Part shown: in pieces, positions 1 through 15,421 of the stretch
Layout: each line of letters begins with the position of its first letter
Numbering within the stretch: the stretch's first letter is position 1
Assembly (NCBI GenBank): GCA_006384855.1
Contig: VCJN01003156.1
Location: forward strand, 34,304 to 98,303
DNA: 64,000 bases
Reading direction: 5' to 3'
Origin: Tetraselmis striata
Lineage: Eukaryota; Chlorophyta; Chlorodendrophyceae; Chlorodendrales; Chlorodendraceae
Position numbers and translations under genes: made by a program
Notes under the pieces: model-generated
What the model was told of the DNA's origin: nothing
Databases searched by the model: none
Seen by the model: the letters and a program-made list of their open reading frames with translations, nothing else

Positions 1-3000
1 CAACACTGGGGCCGACGGGCTCGCTGCTGCCGTCGGGCGGCTCCATCTCGAGGAAGAAGGTGTACCGCGGCAGGCTGCCGCCGCCGAGCCAGCCCCGCCG
101 AGTGTCCGTGGACTCGCAGGCGGTGTAGTTGGCGATGCTGGGCGTGGCGGGGCGGCTGGCCTCGTCCAGATAGTAGCCCAGCCCACGGGCGCCGCGCTTG
201 AAGACATACCTGCGCGCGCAGCGGGAGCAGTCGGGCGGGGGCGAAGCCGCCTGACTTCAGCGACCGGCGGAGGGCAGCCCTGACAGCAACGCCGTGCATG
301 CCCGCTTCCGCTCACTCAGTTGTGTGCAAATGGCCGCACATTTTTAGTACCACGTAAGTGGCTCTTGCCGAGTATTACAGCCTCCTCTAGAAAGTATATT
401 ACTATGTGACTAGCGTGTGCCGCAGGTTGGTGGCAATCCTTATTTCCGGGCGGGGACGACAGGCTGGGGTGTTTTGCCACCCTTGTGGCGCAGTTTGTGT
501 CACCGGTGCAACACGTATCGAAAACACGTAAGAGTAGCGAGGATTGCCGCGCAACCAGTACGGTAATCGGTATTCGGTAATTCGTTATGTTATCGTCCAT
601 CAATCGTCCATCAATTAATTCGTTATGTTATCGTTATGTTATCGTCCATCAATCCTACGGGTGAACGTAAATAATGCATGTCAAGTAATCAATGGACTAT
701 ATCAACGCAAACAGTGTACTTTGCGCTTTCCGAAACCGACTCCCAATACGACTAGGATGCATCCGTCAGCTTTCTTTCGAAATAACTCAAACTATCAACA
801 GTAGATTTTTTATGCGATTCTATCCTATTTCCAATTAATGAACTTCCATCATGATGGACGGTTTAGTCCGTTGATTGACGGCTGATGAGCGCAGCGGTCA
901 TCCAAGACAGATAATGCCCAGGTAGGCTGACCAGGGCGCAGCGGGGCGCGGCGCACTCACCCGGCCTTGGCCCCATCCCATTGGGGCGCAGCGAGGAAGT
1001 CGGGCCCCGCCGTGCGGTTGCACGCCAAGGCGACCGCGTCCGCCAGCGCGGCCGCCGCCACCTCCTCGCTGACCTGCGGCGGAGCGGCAGGTCAGCGCTG
1101 CATCAGCCAAACAGCCACGGCACCGTACCATCTGCAGTGTGCAGCTCAGCAGGGGCAGGGCCAGGGCCAGGGGCTGGCGCGCACCTTCTCCCCGCGCAGG
1201 TTCAGCACCTGCCCGCGCCGGTAGCAGAACTTGACCACCGGCGCGCGCCCCTCGTGCCGCACAAACTCCACCACATCCCCGATGCGCCACCGGCACAGCC
1301 CTCCGCGCGTTGTCACCACCACTTCGTACCTGCCATGGGGGGTGTGTACAGATATTTACCTACAGGTATAGTTTTACCTAGGAATGGGTATGTATATGTA
1401 CACATATGTATATGTACACATATGTATATGTATATATTCTGACATATACATAAAAATATACCTATATGTACCCATATGCATGTGTACCTGTGGCACAAAT
1501 GTCTATCATAGAGCGATACATATGTGTATACACGTATAGGTATAGGTATAGGTATAGATATAGATATCGGCACAGTATAGGGTTTCAATTACAAACATAG
1601 ATCAATACAAAAAAACCTAGTATATCACAGGTACCGTTTTTATTTCAGGTATATATCTATATGCAGCTATACGTATGCCTTATAATAGCCATATACCTAT
1701 ACGTACCCATTTGTATATTTACCTGCGGCGAAAAGACATATTTAGGCATATGCAGCATACATATAACTATATCTATGTAAACATTAGGTTTCAATTATGT
1801 ATACATATATCCATGTATCACAAGAAACCCCAAAGCACCAGCCAAAGGCACCCACACACCCCGTGATACTCATAAAACTACTCATGCCACACACGCCTGA
1901 CCTGAGTCCCAGACATCATTCCGCGTATGCAGTGCAGCGTGGGGACATTGCGGAGAGCCCGTGGTTTGACATAAGAGCTGTGCTGGTTGCCAAGCCAGGG
2001 GAGGGCCCGGAGAAGAGGGTGAGACCGATGGGCTAGGGGAGGAGGGGGGAGGGGGAGGGGGAGGGGAGTCCCCAATGCTCCGCCAGTCTGGGGATTCCGA
2101 GGTCTGCAGGAGGAGGAGCGGGAGGGGGGGAGGGGTATTCATCAGCCGCTGGAGCGGAATGCGCCACTCGTACCTGTGGCCCGGCTCCAGCTCGCTGCCC
2201 AGCAGCGTGCCCGGCTGCGCCTCGGACGAGCGTTCCTCCGGGACAAACTCGAAGAACATGGCGCTGGGCATGAGCGTGTACTGCGCGTCGGTGCCGTCCC
2301 CGTGCGGCGCGGGGTCGGTGTTGATGCCCAGCAGCCCCTCCGTCGCGGCGTACAGCGGGGAGTACACCGGCAGCCCCGCCGCCAGGCCGCCGGCGCCTGT
2401 CAGCGCGGCCGAGTAGGGCGCGAAGGAGCCGGTGGCGTTGGCCAGGATGAGGCGGAGGCTCGGCCACAGGCGGCGCAGCAGGCCGGCGGGGCCAGCGGCG
2501 GCGGCGGCCCGAACCTCTGCGGCGCGAGCCGGGTCCGGCGTCAGCAGCGCATCGAGCTCGGCGCGCTGTGTGGGCGTCAGCGAGGGCGTGGCGGCCGGGC
2601 TGACGGCGCCCGCCTCGAGGTCGTCCGCGAGGGCGGCCCAATCGGCTGCGAGCCGCCCCGCAGCGAAGGCCACGAGGGAGACGAAGTTGGCCTCGATGAT
2701 GCCGAGCTTGGAGTCTCGCAGCGCAAAGAGGAGGTGCAGGTACAGCGCCTCCGGCTCCGGCAGCCGCGCAAAGGCGGGGCCCGGGGTGGAGTACAGCGGC
2801 AGCAGGCGCTTGAAGGAGGGGTCCGCGGGGCTGGAGGAGGCGGGGCCGATGCGGACGCCGCCAGGGGAGACGAGCGTCGCGGGCGCGTACGTCAGCTTGA
2901 GCGTGCGCTGCAGCGAGAAGGCGGCCGGCCAGGTGCGGAAGAGGACGTCGAAGGTGGCGGTGATGCCGCGCGTGAAGAAGTGCGCGCCGATGGAGGGCGG

Positions 3001-3755
3001 GCAGGGCAACAGGTGGCGAGCGCCGGAGGTGCCGAGGTGACGCCCAGCAGGCGCACCGGCTCGCTGACCATCACGCCCGTCTCGCCGTCCACCATGCGAT
3101 CTACGTACCAGGCGATGTCGGGGTGGCGCGTCAGGGGGTGCGCCGCGCGGAAGGCCGCCACCACGTCGGGCGCTGCCAACACGCGCTCAAAGCCGTGGTC
3201 GCGGCCGTACAGCGTGTCGCGGTTGGCGGTCAGAAGATCCGTCAGCAGGCGTGCCTGGTGGAGCACGCACACAGGGCACCGGGGGGAGGCGTCAAACCAA
3301 TCCACGGCCGCCTCACTTCGCATGATGGGACCCCAATGATGGGACAATAATACCCCCTGGCTGCAATTCACCACCGTGGCGCAGAGATAAAGGCGGGCCG
3401 GGAGAACACATGCGCGCCATCTACGTTACTCCTTCGTCGCTGCGGCATTTTGATCCCGGGGCATGGGACAGTGATCTTCTATCATTATTCGCTCATCCTT
3501 GTGGGGGGCTGGTCCCTCGGCTCGACCACAACGCCCGGCACCTGCCTGCACGGCGTCGGCGTCGGCACAGTCGCGCGCCAGGGCCCAGCGTCCTGCTCGC
3601 CCGGCAGCGGCCATCAACATGTACGTGCTGTACTGTTGCGCCGCAGATGCTGCGCTGTGCGTGTCTGACCGCTCCAGGCTCGCGGCGTGCAGCGTGCCTG
3701 CTCCCGCGCCCGCTGCGAGCAGCATAGAGCCGCGACGGAGTAACAGGCGCGCCAT
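1..3755 (-). CDS. GH3-family acyl-acid amido synthetase, partial
   Basis: Adenylate-forming GH3-fold enzyme; members join acyl acids to amino acids, but the substrate here is unknown. Exons read on the minus strand: 3755-3546, 3254-2174, 1329-1185, 1073-961 and 209 to beyond the edge. Visible family landmarks are the N-terminal LLTANRDTLYGRDHGF stretch, the nucleotide-binding T-S-G-T-S-G loop, GPASSSP, FALRDSKLGIIEANF, YAATEGLLGIN, MPSAMFFEFVPEE, GGLCRWRIGDVVEF and FCYRRGQVLNLRGEK. The layout resembles the animal/bacterial-type (GHDC-like) branch more than plant auxin-conjugating GH3. Intron 1 fits only as a GC-AG intron (CAG|GC). The T-S-G-T-S-G loop is read only if one G is added near 3031-3035, so a single-base frameshift is present in the given sequence. 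The start at 3755 is the ATG giving a hydrophobic, basic N-terminus; an in-frame ATG at 3818 is possible. The C-terminus lies outside the window. Confidence 0.85.
1340..1866. repeat. TATATG/GTATAC microsatellite tract in a GH3 intron
   Basis: AT-rich, degenerate tract of alternating TATATG, ACATATG and GGTATA units that fills much of the intron between the GH3 exons at 2174 and 1329. Similar tracts lie in SfsA intron 2 (16370-16520), the last TMEM43 intron (34230-34340), the aminotransferase intron to the right of the virus (57745-57920) and the AsnRS intron at the right edge (63920-64000). Confidence 0.8.
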
Positions 3756-5075
3756 CGCCGCCGTTGACGTGGCACCGCCCCGCGCCGGGGAAACTTTTTT
3801 GTGCCAAGCACGACGCACGGCTGATCCAAAGGCCGGGCGCGGCAGTCAGGCGACGGCCTCTCGACCCTCCCCTACGGTTCTACTATGACCTGCTAATACT
3901 CCTTAGTGCTTGCTGCCATGCTGGCTGATGCCCGTGCTTGTGCACACAGCTCCAGTGCCAGGCAGCAGAGGACGCCCCCGCTGATGGATGCTCGCGCAGT
4001 GTACGCGCGATTCGCCCTGCTGTAGTAGCGACTCGCGTGGCCTGGCGAGGCGGCGGGCCGGAATTTCTAGAAGAAATTCTTGGCAGCGGATTTGAGACAA
4101 GTCAACATTTTGTAGGTCGCTAATAAGTACTCTGCAATGTCGTCCGATTGATGATGATTTAAAAATCGCAGCTAATAATTTGCTGAAAATACGGCTGGAA
4201 ATAGTCACTATGACCCGATATCCATAAAGGATTTAATCAAGGACTTGATAGTAAGTAATAATCATCATGATTTTTATTTGACGAGTACTAACCATCGGAT
4301 TCTTGTTCTAGGGACTACACTGACGGTCAGCCAGCCGGGAAAACACGGCATCGTTCCAATAATCCATACGACACCTCTGCCGCCGGTGGTGCTCGGCGAG
4401 CCCCCAGCTGTGACAGCGTCCCTCCGCATTCAGTGGTGATGTAACAGTGTCAGCCGAGTCCCCGCCTGATGCCGTATCCATCTATCTGTGTCTATTGGCG
4501 ACCAATCTATATGAACGTCCCCCCCCCCCCCCCCCCTTCCCCGCAGGCCCACCTACTAATCCGCATCCCCGAAACACAGCAGTGTGCCATGATCCGCACC
4601 AGTGACGAAGAGGTTACATTCTGTATCTGACTAACTAGAGCCGGGATCATCTCCGGCGGCTACCGAGGGAACTACTGGGCCATGCCAGGACAGGACCGCT
4701 CCAGGGGCGCACCGCCAGACATGGGCGCGAGGACACTACTACAGAGCTCGAAATGGCCGCTCACGCGTGTGGCGGCACGCAACATACGGACGGCCGGTGC
4801 TGCCACTGACGAGAACGCATGCCAGCCTATTATTCACAATCCTTCATATGCAATGACCACCGGGGTGGCCCTGCCGTACCATGACACACACAGCTATCAT
4901 GCTCTACCTACATGTACATGAGAGGGGGTGGAAAGGGGGGGGGGGGAGGGGGAGACAGAGCCCAGAGGGCGCGCTGGTTCAGGCCTTGCTCCAGGGAGGC
5001 ATGGCGGGCGGAGCGCAGAGCATCGGCTGTTTTGGCGTGTTTATTCCCTCCCTCCGGGGGGATGTCGGCGGCCGC
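3756..5075. other. Intergenic region between two minus-strand genes
   Basis: No gene supported. Holds the presumed GH3 promoter side (right after 3755), an AT-richer stretch at 4070-4320 and an 18-nt poly-C run at 4519-4536. Short open frames here show no domain or codon pattern. Confidence 0.6.
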
Positions 5076-8067
5076 TCATGAGCGGTCTGCCAGGTACACG
5101 CTCACCGACCTCGGGGCCAGGCCCCCCTCGACGCGCAGGCGCCCGCCCTCCAGCGCCTCCAGCCCCGGGCTGCCGCTCTGCATCTGCCCGCGCGAGACCG
5201 AGAGGAGGCGCGTGAAGGCGGTGCCAGCCGGGCAGACCTGCGTGAGCTGCGCGTGCGGCGGGACGTCGTCCACCGCCTCGTCCGTGCAGTTGAAGAGCAC
5301 GAGCGCGGTCTCGCTGCCGGCGCTCCGCGCGACGGCCAGCTGCTGGTTGGCCACCGCGGCCACGGTGGTGGAGCCGCGGCACAGCGCCGGGTGCGCCGCG
5401 CGCAGCGCCAGCATCTGCGAGACGACGGACGCCCTGCGGCGCTGCTCGGCGTCCAGGGCCTCCGGGGCCGGGGGCACGCGCCGCACGTCGGCGTCGCAGC
5501 CCGCGCCGCCGTCCTTGGTGGAGCGCCCCTCCATGCCGAACTCGTCGCCGTAGTAGAGGCAGGGCATGCCGCCCACGCCCAGCAGGAGCGCCGCCTGCGC
5601 GAGCTCAAAGTGCTCCGCGCAGCGCAGGCGGTCCGCGAGGCGCGTCATGTCGTGGTTGCCCACAAACTCCAGCAGCGTCAGCCCGCCGTACTCCCGCCTG
5701 CGAGCGCTGCAGGCAGTGCGCGAGCTCGTAGTAGTTCTCGTCGTTCAGGCTGCTCCACAGCGCCTTGGAGAGCTGGTAGTTGGTGGCGGAGTGCAGCAGC
5801 CCGGGGCCCACGCGCTCCCGGTAGTTGCCTTGCGAGGAGAGGGGGAGGCACGGTGCGGGTGGCTCAGCAGGAGGGGCGCAAATGCATAGAACTAGGGGGG
5901 GTGAGGGGGGGATGTCACATATGACGCTAGATGCGCCGCTAGTAGTGTATGGGCATGAGTGTGTACTGAAAATAATAAACAGAAATAAAATCATCATGCA
6001 TTTACCCACATTATTCACAATTCACGGTTTCAAACTTGGAAATTCAAAAAACAAGTGTTTTTATCAGTATCTCAAATGTAGATCGTTAAGCATGACTCGA
6101 TTCCGAATGCAGGAATTCTCTTTATTTTCTTATTGAATACAACATTGCTGCAGAGATTTTGACATGACCAGGACGGCACAGCCGGCAGGGGCCGGCAAGC
6201 CGGGAGGCCCGTCGGGTGGGCAATAATGCAGGTGTCACAGGTGCAGAGGAAAGGGGTTAGTGGATCCAACTGGGAAGCGCAGCCAGCCGCGGCCGCCGGT
6301 CTCATATGGGAGCTGGGCAGTAGCGCCTCACCGTGGATGAGCTCCCCGACGATGACGCAGTCGGGCTTGGCGGCCCGGCAGACAGCCGCAAACTCGCGCC
6401 AGAACTCAGGCGCGATCTCGTGCGCCACGTCCAGCCGCCAGCCGTCCACGCCGACGTCCTGCAGCCAGAAGCGCGCGGCGTCGAAGATCATCGCGCGCAC
6501 CGCCGGCTCCGCCAGGTTGAGGCGCGGCAGGTTGGCGTGCCCCTCCCAGGATTCGTACTCGAAGCCATCCCCGTCCGGGGAGGTGCCGGGCTTGAGGTGG
6601 TACCAGCTCGCGGTGGGACTTCCCATCCACACATGGCCACGGCGGCACGGCAGCACAGCTGTCAGCGCCATCGCACCGCTGGCAGATGGCGAACAACAGG
6701 CTGCATCCCAGAGGGTTGACATGTGGTACCCACCTGGCCAGACCCTGCACCACGCACTGCTGGAACGCGGGGTGGCTGCGGCCGGTGTGGTTGAACACGC
6801 CGTCCAGCACCACCCGGATGCCCTTCGCGTGCAGTCCCTCCACCAGCGCGCGCATGTCCTCCACCGTCCCAAGCCGACGGTCCACCTCCTGGGGAGCGAG
6901 CCAGTGTCAAAAGAAATCAGACAACCTGTGCCATCTGCAGGCATCACACTAAGGCAGGGGGTAGGGAGCGCCGCATGGGATATATCCCCCCGATGGTGGC
7001 GGCCCAATGGCGGCCACTTTCTGGCGACTAGATGCCATAGTCCATATCCCACTGCCTTCCCGTTTCTTTCCTGTGCGGCTATGCATATAAAACCAGCGGA
7101 TGTGCATGCCCAATAATGGTTAGGGGCTGTATGTATGTATATGGGTGCCAACGCACCAACACGGACCCGGAAGGGAAGCCTGCTCGCATTGGGGTTGAGC
7201 GCACGCTGCAGGAACACTACTTATAGCTCTGCTCAAGTTTGTCAAATATTTGAGCTCAAACTGGTTGTTACAGTTTTCATTGGCAGTGTTTTGGTACCGC
7301 GTCAGCACCATGTAATTTATTGCTTTCGGGGGGGGGGGGGGGGGGGGGGGGCGTTGTTGGCTCCACACCTTGTAGTCGGTGGTGTCGTAGCCGTGGGTGT
7401 CCGACTCGCACAGCGGGTTAAACAGCACACAGCCGACGCCGAGGGCCTGCAGGTGGTCGACGTAGCCCGTGACCGCACGCAGCCGCGGAACCGGGTCCCC
7501 GCGGTGATCGTTGCTGGGCGGACAGTCGCAGAAGCCGAGCGGGTAGATTTGATACCACACCGCCGCCGCGGCCCACCCGGGCAGCTCGCCATCACCCACC
7601 GGCGCGGCCGGGGGCGCCAGCTCCGCCGAGGCGTTGGCAGCAACATCGACGCCAACCTCGCTGGGCCCGTTCGCATCGCTGGGCTCATCGACATCGAAGT
7701 CAGCCTGAAGGCGCAAAGGTTTGCCCTCTTCTGCGGGCGTTAGGCTGCGGTTGGGGCCGCGCTCCCAGGCCAGCACTCGCCCCTCATCGTCCAGCACCGC
7801 CAGTTTGAACTCGGCGCCCTCCGCTACCTCCCCCTCCCACACGTCGCCCTCGTGCCAGTGCAGCGGGGAGCCGCGCTCCCAGCCGCGCGGCCCCACCACG
7901 CCCACCGACTGCCCCCACTCCACGTGCTTCTCCACCGTCACCCACACGCCACCCGCCGCGGCAGGGCCGGCGACGGCGCGGGTGATCTGCCGGCGCGGGG
8001 CGCGTGTCGTCGCGCCGACCCGCACGGCCTGGGACAGCCCCGCAGCAGAGACCACGCCTCCCGCCAT
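5076..8067 (-). CDS. GH13 alpha-amylase/cyclomaltodextrinase-like enzyme with N-terminal CBM20
   Basis: Hydrolyses or transfers alpha-1,4-glucan; probably starch metabolism. Exons read 8067-7369, 6888-6734, 6606-6332 and 5828-5076 (about 626 codons). Residues 1-38 are Ala/Arg-rich without acids, like a plastid transit peptide. Residues 40-125 match CBM20 (VWVTVEKHVEWGQSV, WHEGDVWEGEV, ending WERGPNRSL). The GH13 barrel follows: WYQIYPLGF, LGVGCVLFNPLCESDTHGYD, IRVVLDGVFNHTG, then the nucleophile in DGWRLDVAHE, the acid/base Glu in VIVGELIHG, and the third acid with its His in FVGNHDMTR. All three catalytic acids are present. Codon phases agree at every splice junction. One extra G near 5693-5697 shifts the frame between the last helix-rich part (ELAHCLQR) and EYGGLTLLEFVGNHD. 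The start at 8067 is the first ATG before the transit-like sequence. The subfamily is not settled. Confidence 0.88.
7328..7351. repeat. 24-nt poly-G run (poly-C on the sense strand of the amylase intron)
   Basis: Uninterrupted G run 17 nt downstream of the 5' splice site (intron starts at 7368 on the minus strand). One of many such runs in introns of this genome. Confidence 0.95.
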
Positions 8068-8579
8068 CCCGATACTGCCTTCGAAATAGCGCCGCGATCA
8101 GCGCTGATGTGGATTTCGCACGGGAAGCCTAGCCGCCCCGGGGATATCAGATGCAGTCAGGGTGCTGGATGAACTACGCGTAATGACACATCTCTCCAGC
8201 GGCAGCAGCTACCGGTACCCTAGTCCCTATCCCTACCGTAGGGACGGGCGGATGGTCGCACGATCGACAGCAGCAGGTGCAAGCGGATGAGTTGCGCGCG
8301 TCCAAGCGCAGCACAAATCGCGAGAGCAGTTCGTACCCGTAGGCGCGGTATGGTACCTGTACACTACCGTCCGCGTACCGCGGTACCGCTACATGTACCG
8401 AGCAGCAGGCGCACGACCCCCTGCCCCCCTCCCCTGAACTGCGAGGGATGTAGTGGTACATGTGTTTCCGGCCGTCGTAGAGACGCTGCAAGGGTTTCAC
8501 TGGTGCCAGTCCTGTCCCGGGGGCGGGAAAACAAATGTAGTGTTTTTTTTTCTTTTATTATATACTATTTGTTGTAATT
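8068..8579. other. Intergenic region with dispersed repeat B
   Basis: Upstream region of the amylase gene. Positions 8465-8535 hold one copy of a dispersed repeat (core GTCGTAGAGACGCTGCAAGG then GTTTCACTG-TGCCAGTC-TG and a GGGGCGGGAAAA end) that recurs at 25288-25350 and 29735-29805. No gene seen. Confidence 0.6.
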
Positions 8580-11021
8580 ATGTTATTAATTTTGAATAGG
8601 CTCCCATCAAGAGTATATCAGAACCTCCTCAAGGAAGCCTGCAAGGTTGCCACGGGCAACAAGCTTCAAAACGGCGTGTCGTATCAGCAGACCGCTGGCA
8701 AGTCGATGCGAGCACGACAAGGGCATCTCCATCGGCCTACCTGCGCACCTGCACCGGTCACATCAAGAGAGCCATCGCGAACGCTGTATACAGCGGGGTT
8801 CCACTCACTCCACTGAAGCCAGGAGGCATATTCGTGCCATCGAGTCTTGAGGTCCGCTTTGCCACTGTTGTGAGGTGGTTCCGGGATCGGAAGCACCCCG
8901 TGTTTCCTGACGATGTTAAGGATTGGGCGAATCGAGATATTCATTGCTGGCACCATCTACGCTGACAACTTTCCTTATGGCAAGGTTACCGAGGGATGGT
9001 ACCGCGGCTTCCTTTGCCGTCAGGGCATGCTCACTGGACACTTTAGACTCCTTGAGATGGCTCGACACGAGTGGCTGACGGAGCAGAACCTGGCTGACTA
9101 CTATGAGGTAGCCAAGGGCGTGCTTCTGAAGGTTGGTGTGGCAAGGGTCAATCCTGATTTCCAGCCCGATGTACCATACAGTCAGGAAATCCTCATCACT
9201 CACCATGAGCGCATCACCAGCTACGATGAGACAAAGCTAGAGCTGGACTGCACCAAGGGGGGCAAGGGAAAGGGAGACAGGATCGTTCATGCATGTCATG
9301 CGGATGATGGTGAAGGTGTTGTGCCGAAGACCACATCATGTGCGAGTGCAGCCTGTGGCCGCCGTGGAGATGGCAAGGCAATACCCCCCATGATTGTGTT
9401 CTCCTCTGGGGAGACATGGGACCCTGAGTGGTCCCCCCACATTGTGTCTGATGACTTGAAGGACGAGGATGGCAATCCTCTGCCCTGGCGCTACCAATGC
9501 AATGACAAGGGATCGATGACTGAAGATTTCTGCGTCGCCTACATGCGAGGCATCATGTGGCCTGCCATGGGATGCCCACCACCACGTGACACCCACCCTG
9601 GCCAGCAAGGTGTTGTGATATGTGATGGTGTTGGTGTGCATGTTGGCATCTCTGTGTTGGAAGAGGCTATCAAGAGGGGGATAGAGATCATGCTGCGGGT
9701 GCCAAACCTCAGCTGTATGCTATTATGCTATAATGTGCAATGCTATTGCATGCTGCCAATGTGTTTGCATGCAATGGGGCTGAGACAGTGCGTTGCAAAT
9801 TTATTTGTTACACAGAGTGAGTGGAGGCCAGCCAAGCTAGCCAAGTTCACTGAGCGGAACCGTGGCATGCGGGAGGCTGGCCGCAAGATGCTGACGCTAG
9901 GCTTTCAGCACATGGTGCCTCTATTCTTTCCCTGCGGGAAGAATGCCTTTAGTGAAGAACGCAACATGAAGGGATGGGACCTGGAGGGATGCGTGGCATT
10001 CACCAAGTATCAGCTCTGGAAGTTCAGAGGCAAGCAAGGAACATCGTGGACAACACGCACCTCCAGCGGCAACCCGTTCTCGCGCGCGTCCCAAGTTTCC
10101 ACGCGTGCTCCTGGATTGTCTACAGAGCACCAGCAACGTTCATCAACACCCCGTGATGTCAATCCCCTGAAGCTGCCTGCTGATGTCAAGGATGTGGTGG
10201 AGGCTGCCAAGACTGACATCGTGCCCCTTTCACGCGCTCTGCACGCTGACTTCGATGTTGGCGCTGAGCACGCACCTGCTGCGAGCGACCAACCGCAAGC
10301 ACCAGCTGGGACGAACAGCGCCTCCCTGCAGTCTCTGCAGGCAGACAACCTGAAGCTCAGAGAGTGGGTCAAGGTGATGAGTGGTTACCTGGAAGCTGCA
10401 TCAAGAGATGAGCAAGCAGACGCAGCCCGTCAGAGAGGCCGCATATCATCGAAGGATATGTGGAACCAAGTTGGGAGTGCAACTGGTGATGCATCCATCG
10501 CCAACGCCCGTGCCAGAGATGGTGAGAGGAAGAGGAAGGCTGATTCAGCTTTCGCAAACAAGCAAGCAGTTGCGAGCAAGAGGCGGGAGACCACAGCAGA
10601 GTCATGTGCAAACGGGGTGGAGCTGCTGAAGCAGATATGGCTGAGTGGCCCTGACTTCATAATTAAGCTGAAGGCCGCCGGGCTGCGCGACCTCATCCAA
10701 GCCTCCAACCCCCTAGCACCGCCCCCAAAAGGCATGAAGGAAGCACTCCTTGCGAAGGTCTTCACCCTGCCGAAGGTCAAGCAAGCTTTAGCCGGCTACT
10801 CGGCCACACAGTCAGTGCTCTCGTCCGCGGGCGGGCCGTCGGTGGCTGGACCGCATCCGGCGCGGACCGCGCCACCTGCCCCGACACAAGCACCACCACC
10901 GCCCCCATGTGGCCGAGCCGGAGTTAAGCTTCGAGTACATAGGCGACTCAGGCGACCCTATGTTACAGGACCAGGACACATAGAGGGTGGCCAGTCGGTG
11001 GGTGTGATCTGGCCATTGTAG
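8580..11021 (+). mobile_element. Degenerate pogo/CENP-B-type DDE transposase
   Basis: Main open frame 8913-11021, with its N-terminal part in other frames from about 8600. In frame with GVPLTPLKPGGIFVPSSLE the region 8740-8935 reads RFATVVRWFRDRKHPVFPDDV, and the reading then shifts at about 8930-8945 into IAGTIYADNFPYGKVTEGWY. The DDE_1-like catalytic core shows SYDETKLELD (first Asp), PPMIVFSSGETWD, NDKGSMTEDF and GVVICDGVGVH (second Asp). A likely in-frame intron with GT-AG ends lies at about 9717-9815, between RVPNLS and SEWRPAKLAKF; the third acidic residue is not clear. The C-terminal 350 residues are Ser/Ala-rich and of low similarity to anything I know. At least two frame breaks make it non-functional as given. 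No terminal repeats or target duplication could be found by eye. Confidence 0.7.
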
Positions 11022-13123
<2,102 letters not shown>

Positions 13124-13837
13124 AGTGCTCACGTGGTGGCGAGGCGCTGTACCACGGGGCGGACTGGCCGAGGTGGCGCGCCCTTGCGCGAATAGAGAAG
13201 CTTCCACCGGGGGCACGATCCTTGCCCAGGTGGTGCTACAGTCCCCCTCCCTCCCCAAACCTAACTGTCTGAGAGGGTTGTATGCCCTGGTGTCCTGTGG
13301 GCACCCATCGCAGCGGAAATCGAGGGTCGCATGTGTACCATAGAGCGCCAGCCGTGTTGCAGGCTGCCACAGGCTACGCGCTTAACGATGTAGGAACAAC
13401 CGCCTCTTTGTAAAACTAGCCATCTCTGTGCCACTTCGCTGCCCATTCATTGCCCATCGTTGACTACACCGCTGCGCTGCCCCTCCCGCCTATAATCTGG
13501 AGGCAATCCCGGGGTCATGTGCACAGGCCTGCAGGGCTGTCCGGAGACCTGGGTGCTGAGCCCTGGCAGGAGTGACAACGCCCCTGCCACTGAGCTTCCG
13601 CCCTTCCCCCCAGAGACCTGCCCGGCCCTCCCTGCAGCTGCGCAACAAGCCGGGTCCGGGCCTCGGCACGAGCTCCTGCGGCATGCAGAAACCCCCAGTG
13701 CTGGAGGGCCAGACCGGCGCGGCAATACTGCCCCCGCTACGGCAGCACCTACTGCGTGGCATATTTCCATTGCTATCATATGACTACGGGTGCTGAGGTA
13801 CCGTATGATATACCCCGATGATACCTGCATGATACAT

Positions 13838-14015
13838 TCCTGCTTTAAAGGACCCGTATGATACACCCCAAAATGGGCTTCCATGCAACCTATAAGAACC
13901 ATCGCTACTACAGTTTGTCTCTTTTTTCTTCTACACTTGACCTCTGGCAGGTAGGGCAGGTTCCTATTCACAGCATTCTTTCTTATTACCGCACCGGCAC
14001 TCGTACCAGCATAAT
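13838..14015 (+). repeat. Dispersed repeat A, copy 1
   Basis: Shares with five other copies the order CATGCAACC-TA-GAAC, a TCTACA-TTGACCTCTGGCAGG block, GGGCAGGTTC and an end block ACCGC-CCGGCACTCGTA. Other copies: 33005-33110, 36070-36195, 62465-62615, 63285-63420 (reverse) and 63470-63660. Probably a short non-autonomous element. Confidence 0.65.
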
Positions 14016-14883
14016 GATCACGTGCTATTACTGCGAAGTGCTATTGTCTGATGTGTTCATGCGCATAGCCACAACATGGATGGAGCGATCGCTCCTCATT
14101 GCTGCCTCCGACAAACCTTGAAGCCCGCGCACTGGCCCCTTTTTGATAATGTATGCTCCGTTACCACCCGCATTGTTCCCAGCATACGAGGCGGCGGTGC
14201 CAATTACCCTGCTTCGTATCTGGCAACTGTAAAGAATGTACTCCGTTTTTTTAACAACCACGCCATGACAAGTATAAGACAGGCAGCTCTCCGCCATGGC
14301 GCGGTAGTCACATCAATACACATGCGGCGCAGGAGTGCCCGGATTTGGCTGCCTTCAGCCATTGTCCCTTGGCGACACCATCGTTATCATTGCCTAATAT
14401 ATGTCCGCAGCCAGGGCCTCGGAGTATTTGAAAAGTGCACACGATGTGAGTGCAGACTTTCCACAATGACATGTACGCGAAGGCTGCAGGTTGGCAACGA
14501 CCCTAAACAACAGGAAAGTGGGATGATGAGGCAACCCCGGTCTGATTGCTTGGGTGATGTCCCGGTGATTTGAAAATAAATGCTGAGGGGAGTGGGTGTG
14601 ATGAAATGCGGCATCACCACTGTTGGTAGTAGACCCCAGCGCCCAGGGGGGGGGGGGCAACAGAAAGAAGCCTGAAAACCATCAGCCCAACCCTGGCCCA
14701 ACTGTAAATTACACTGCCGCTGGTGTGGCATATCGGGTGCGCCCACAATCTAACAGTAGCTAGGGGTAGCTAGGGGCCATCACGTCCAGCATCCCGGCCG
14801 GTGGGCAAGGGGGGTCCAGCATCCCGCAAGGGCAGGGGGGGGGGGCCGCCTGGCACGGAACCCCCCCCTTCCCTTGAGAAGGG

Positions 14884-14885
<2 letters not shown>

Positions 14886-14915
<30 letters not shown>
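14886..14915. repeat. 30-nt poly-G run
   Basis: Longest uninterrupted homopolymer in the window, in intergenic DNA. A 29-nt run follows at 15392-15420. Confidence 0.95.
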
Positions 14916-14916
<1 letters not shown>

Positions 14917-15388
14917 GTGTCGCGCTCGAGGGGGCTACGCGCGAGCAGAGGCGGCTCGGCTGCATCACGCGCCGAGTATGTGCGCGCGATGCACGCTCGC
15001 CGAGAATAAAAAAAGGCGCGCCACCTGGCGGTGCCACGTCGTTATTATTCGTCGAGCGACCGCCACGGCACTCGCAACCCTCACGACCGCGCTTGCTGGC
15101 TGCTAACACGGCCGCCTTGGCACATCCCTGGCTGCCCGAGGTCCGAAGGCCACACACCCCTCAAAGCTGCTCGCAAATGCCGTCTTTTTTTTTCACCGCC
15201 AGCAGTCACTAAGTTATAGGTGTGTTATCGCCGGGTTGCTGCCAATTGAGGGCCAACTTTCGCAGTCAAGGGCGGCGGGGCACAAAGCAGCGCCGATTTT
15301 TTACCTGCTTGGATTCTCCTAAAACGCCGCGCCGAGACAGTCACCAGCCGGCGCCTCAATCCGCAGTGCACAGTCCTCCGCGCTTTGG

Positions 15389-15421
<33 letters not shown>

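Noticed and set aside
2176-3339. Long plus-strand open frame opposite the GH3 exon
   Set aside because: It is the antisense shadow of a GC-rich exon, with Arg/Gly-rich composition and no domain; the minus strand carries GH3 motifs.
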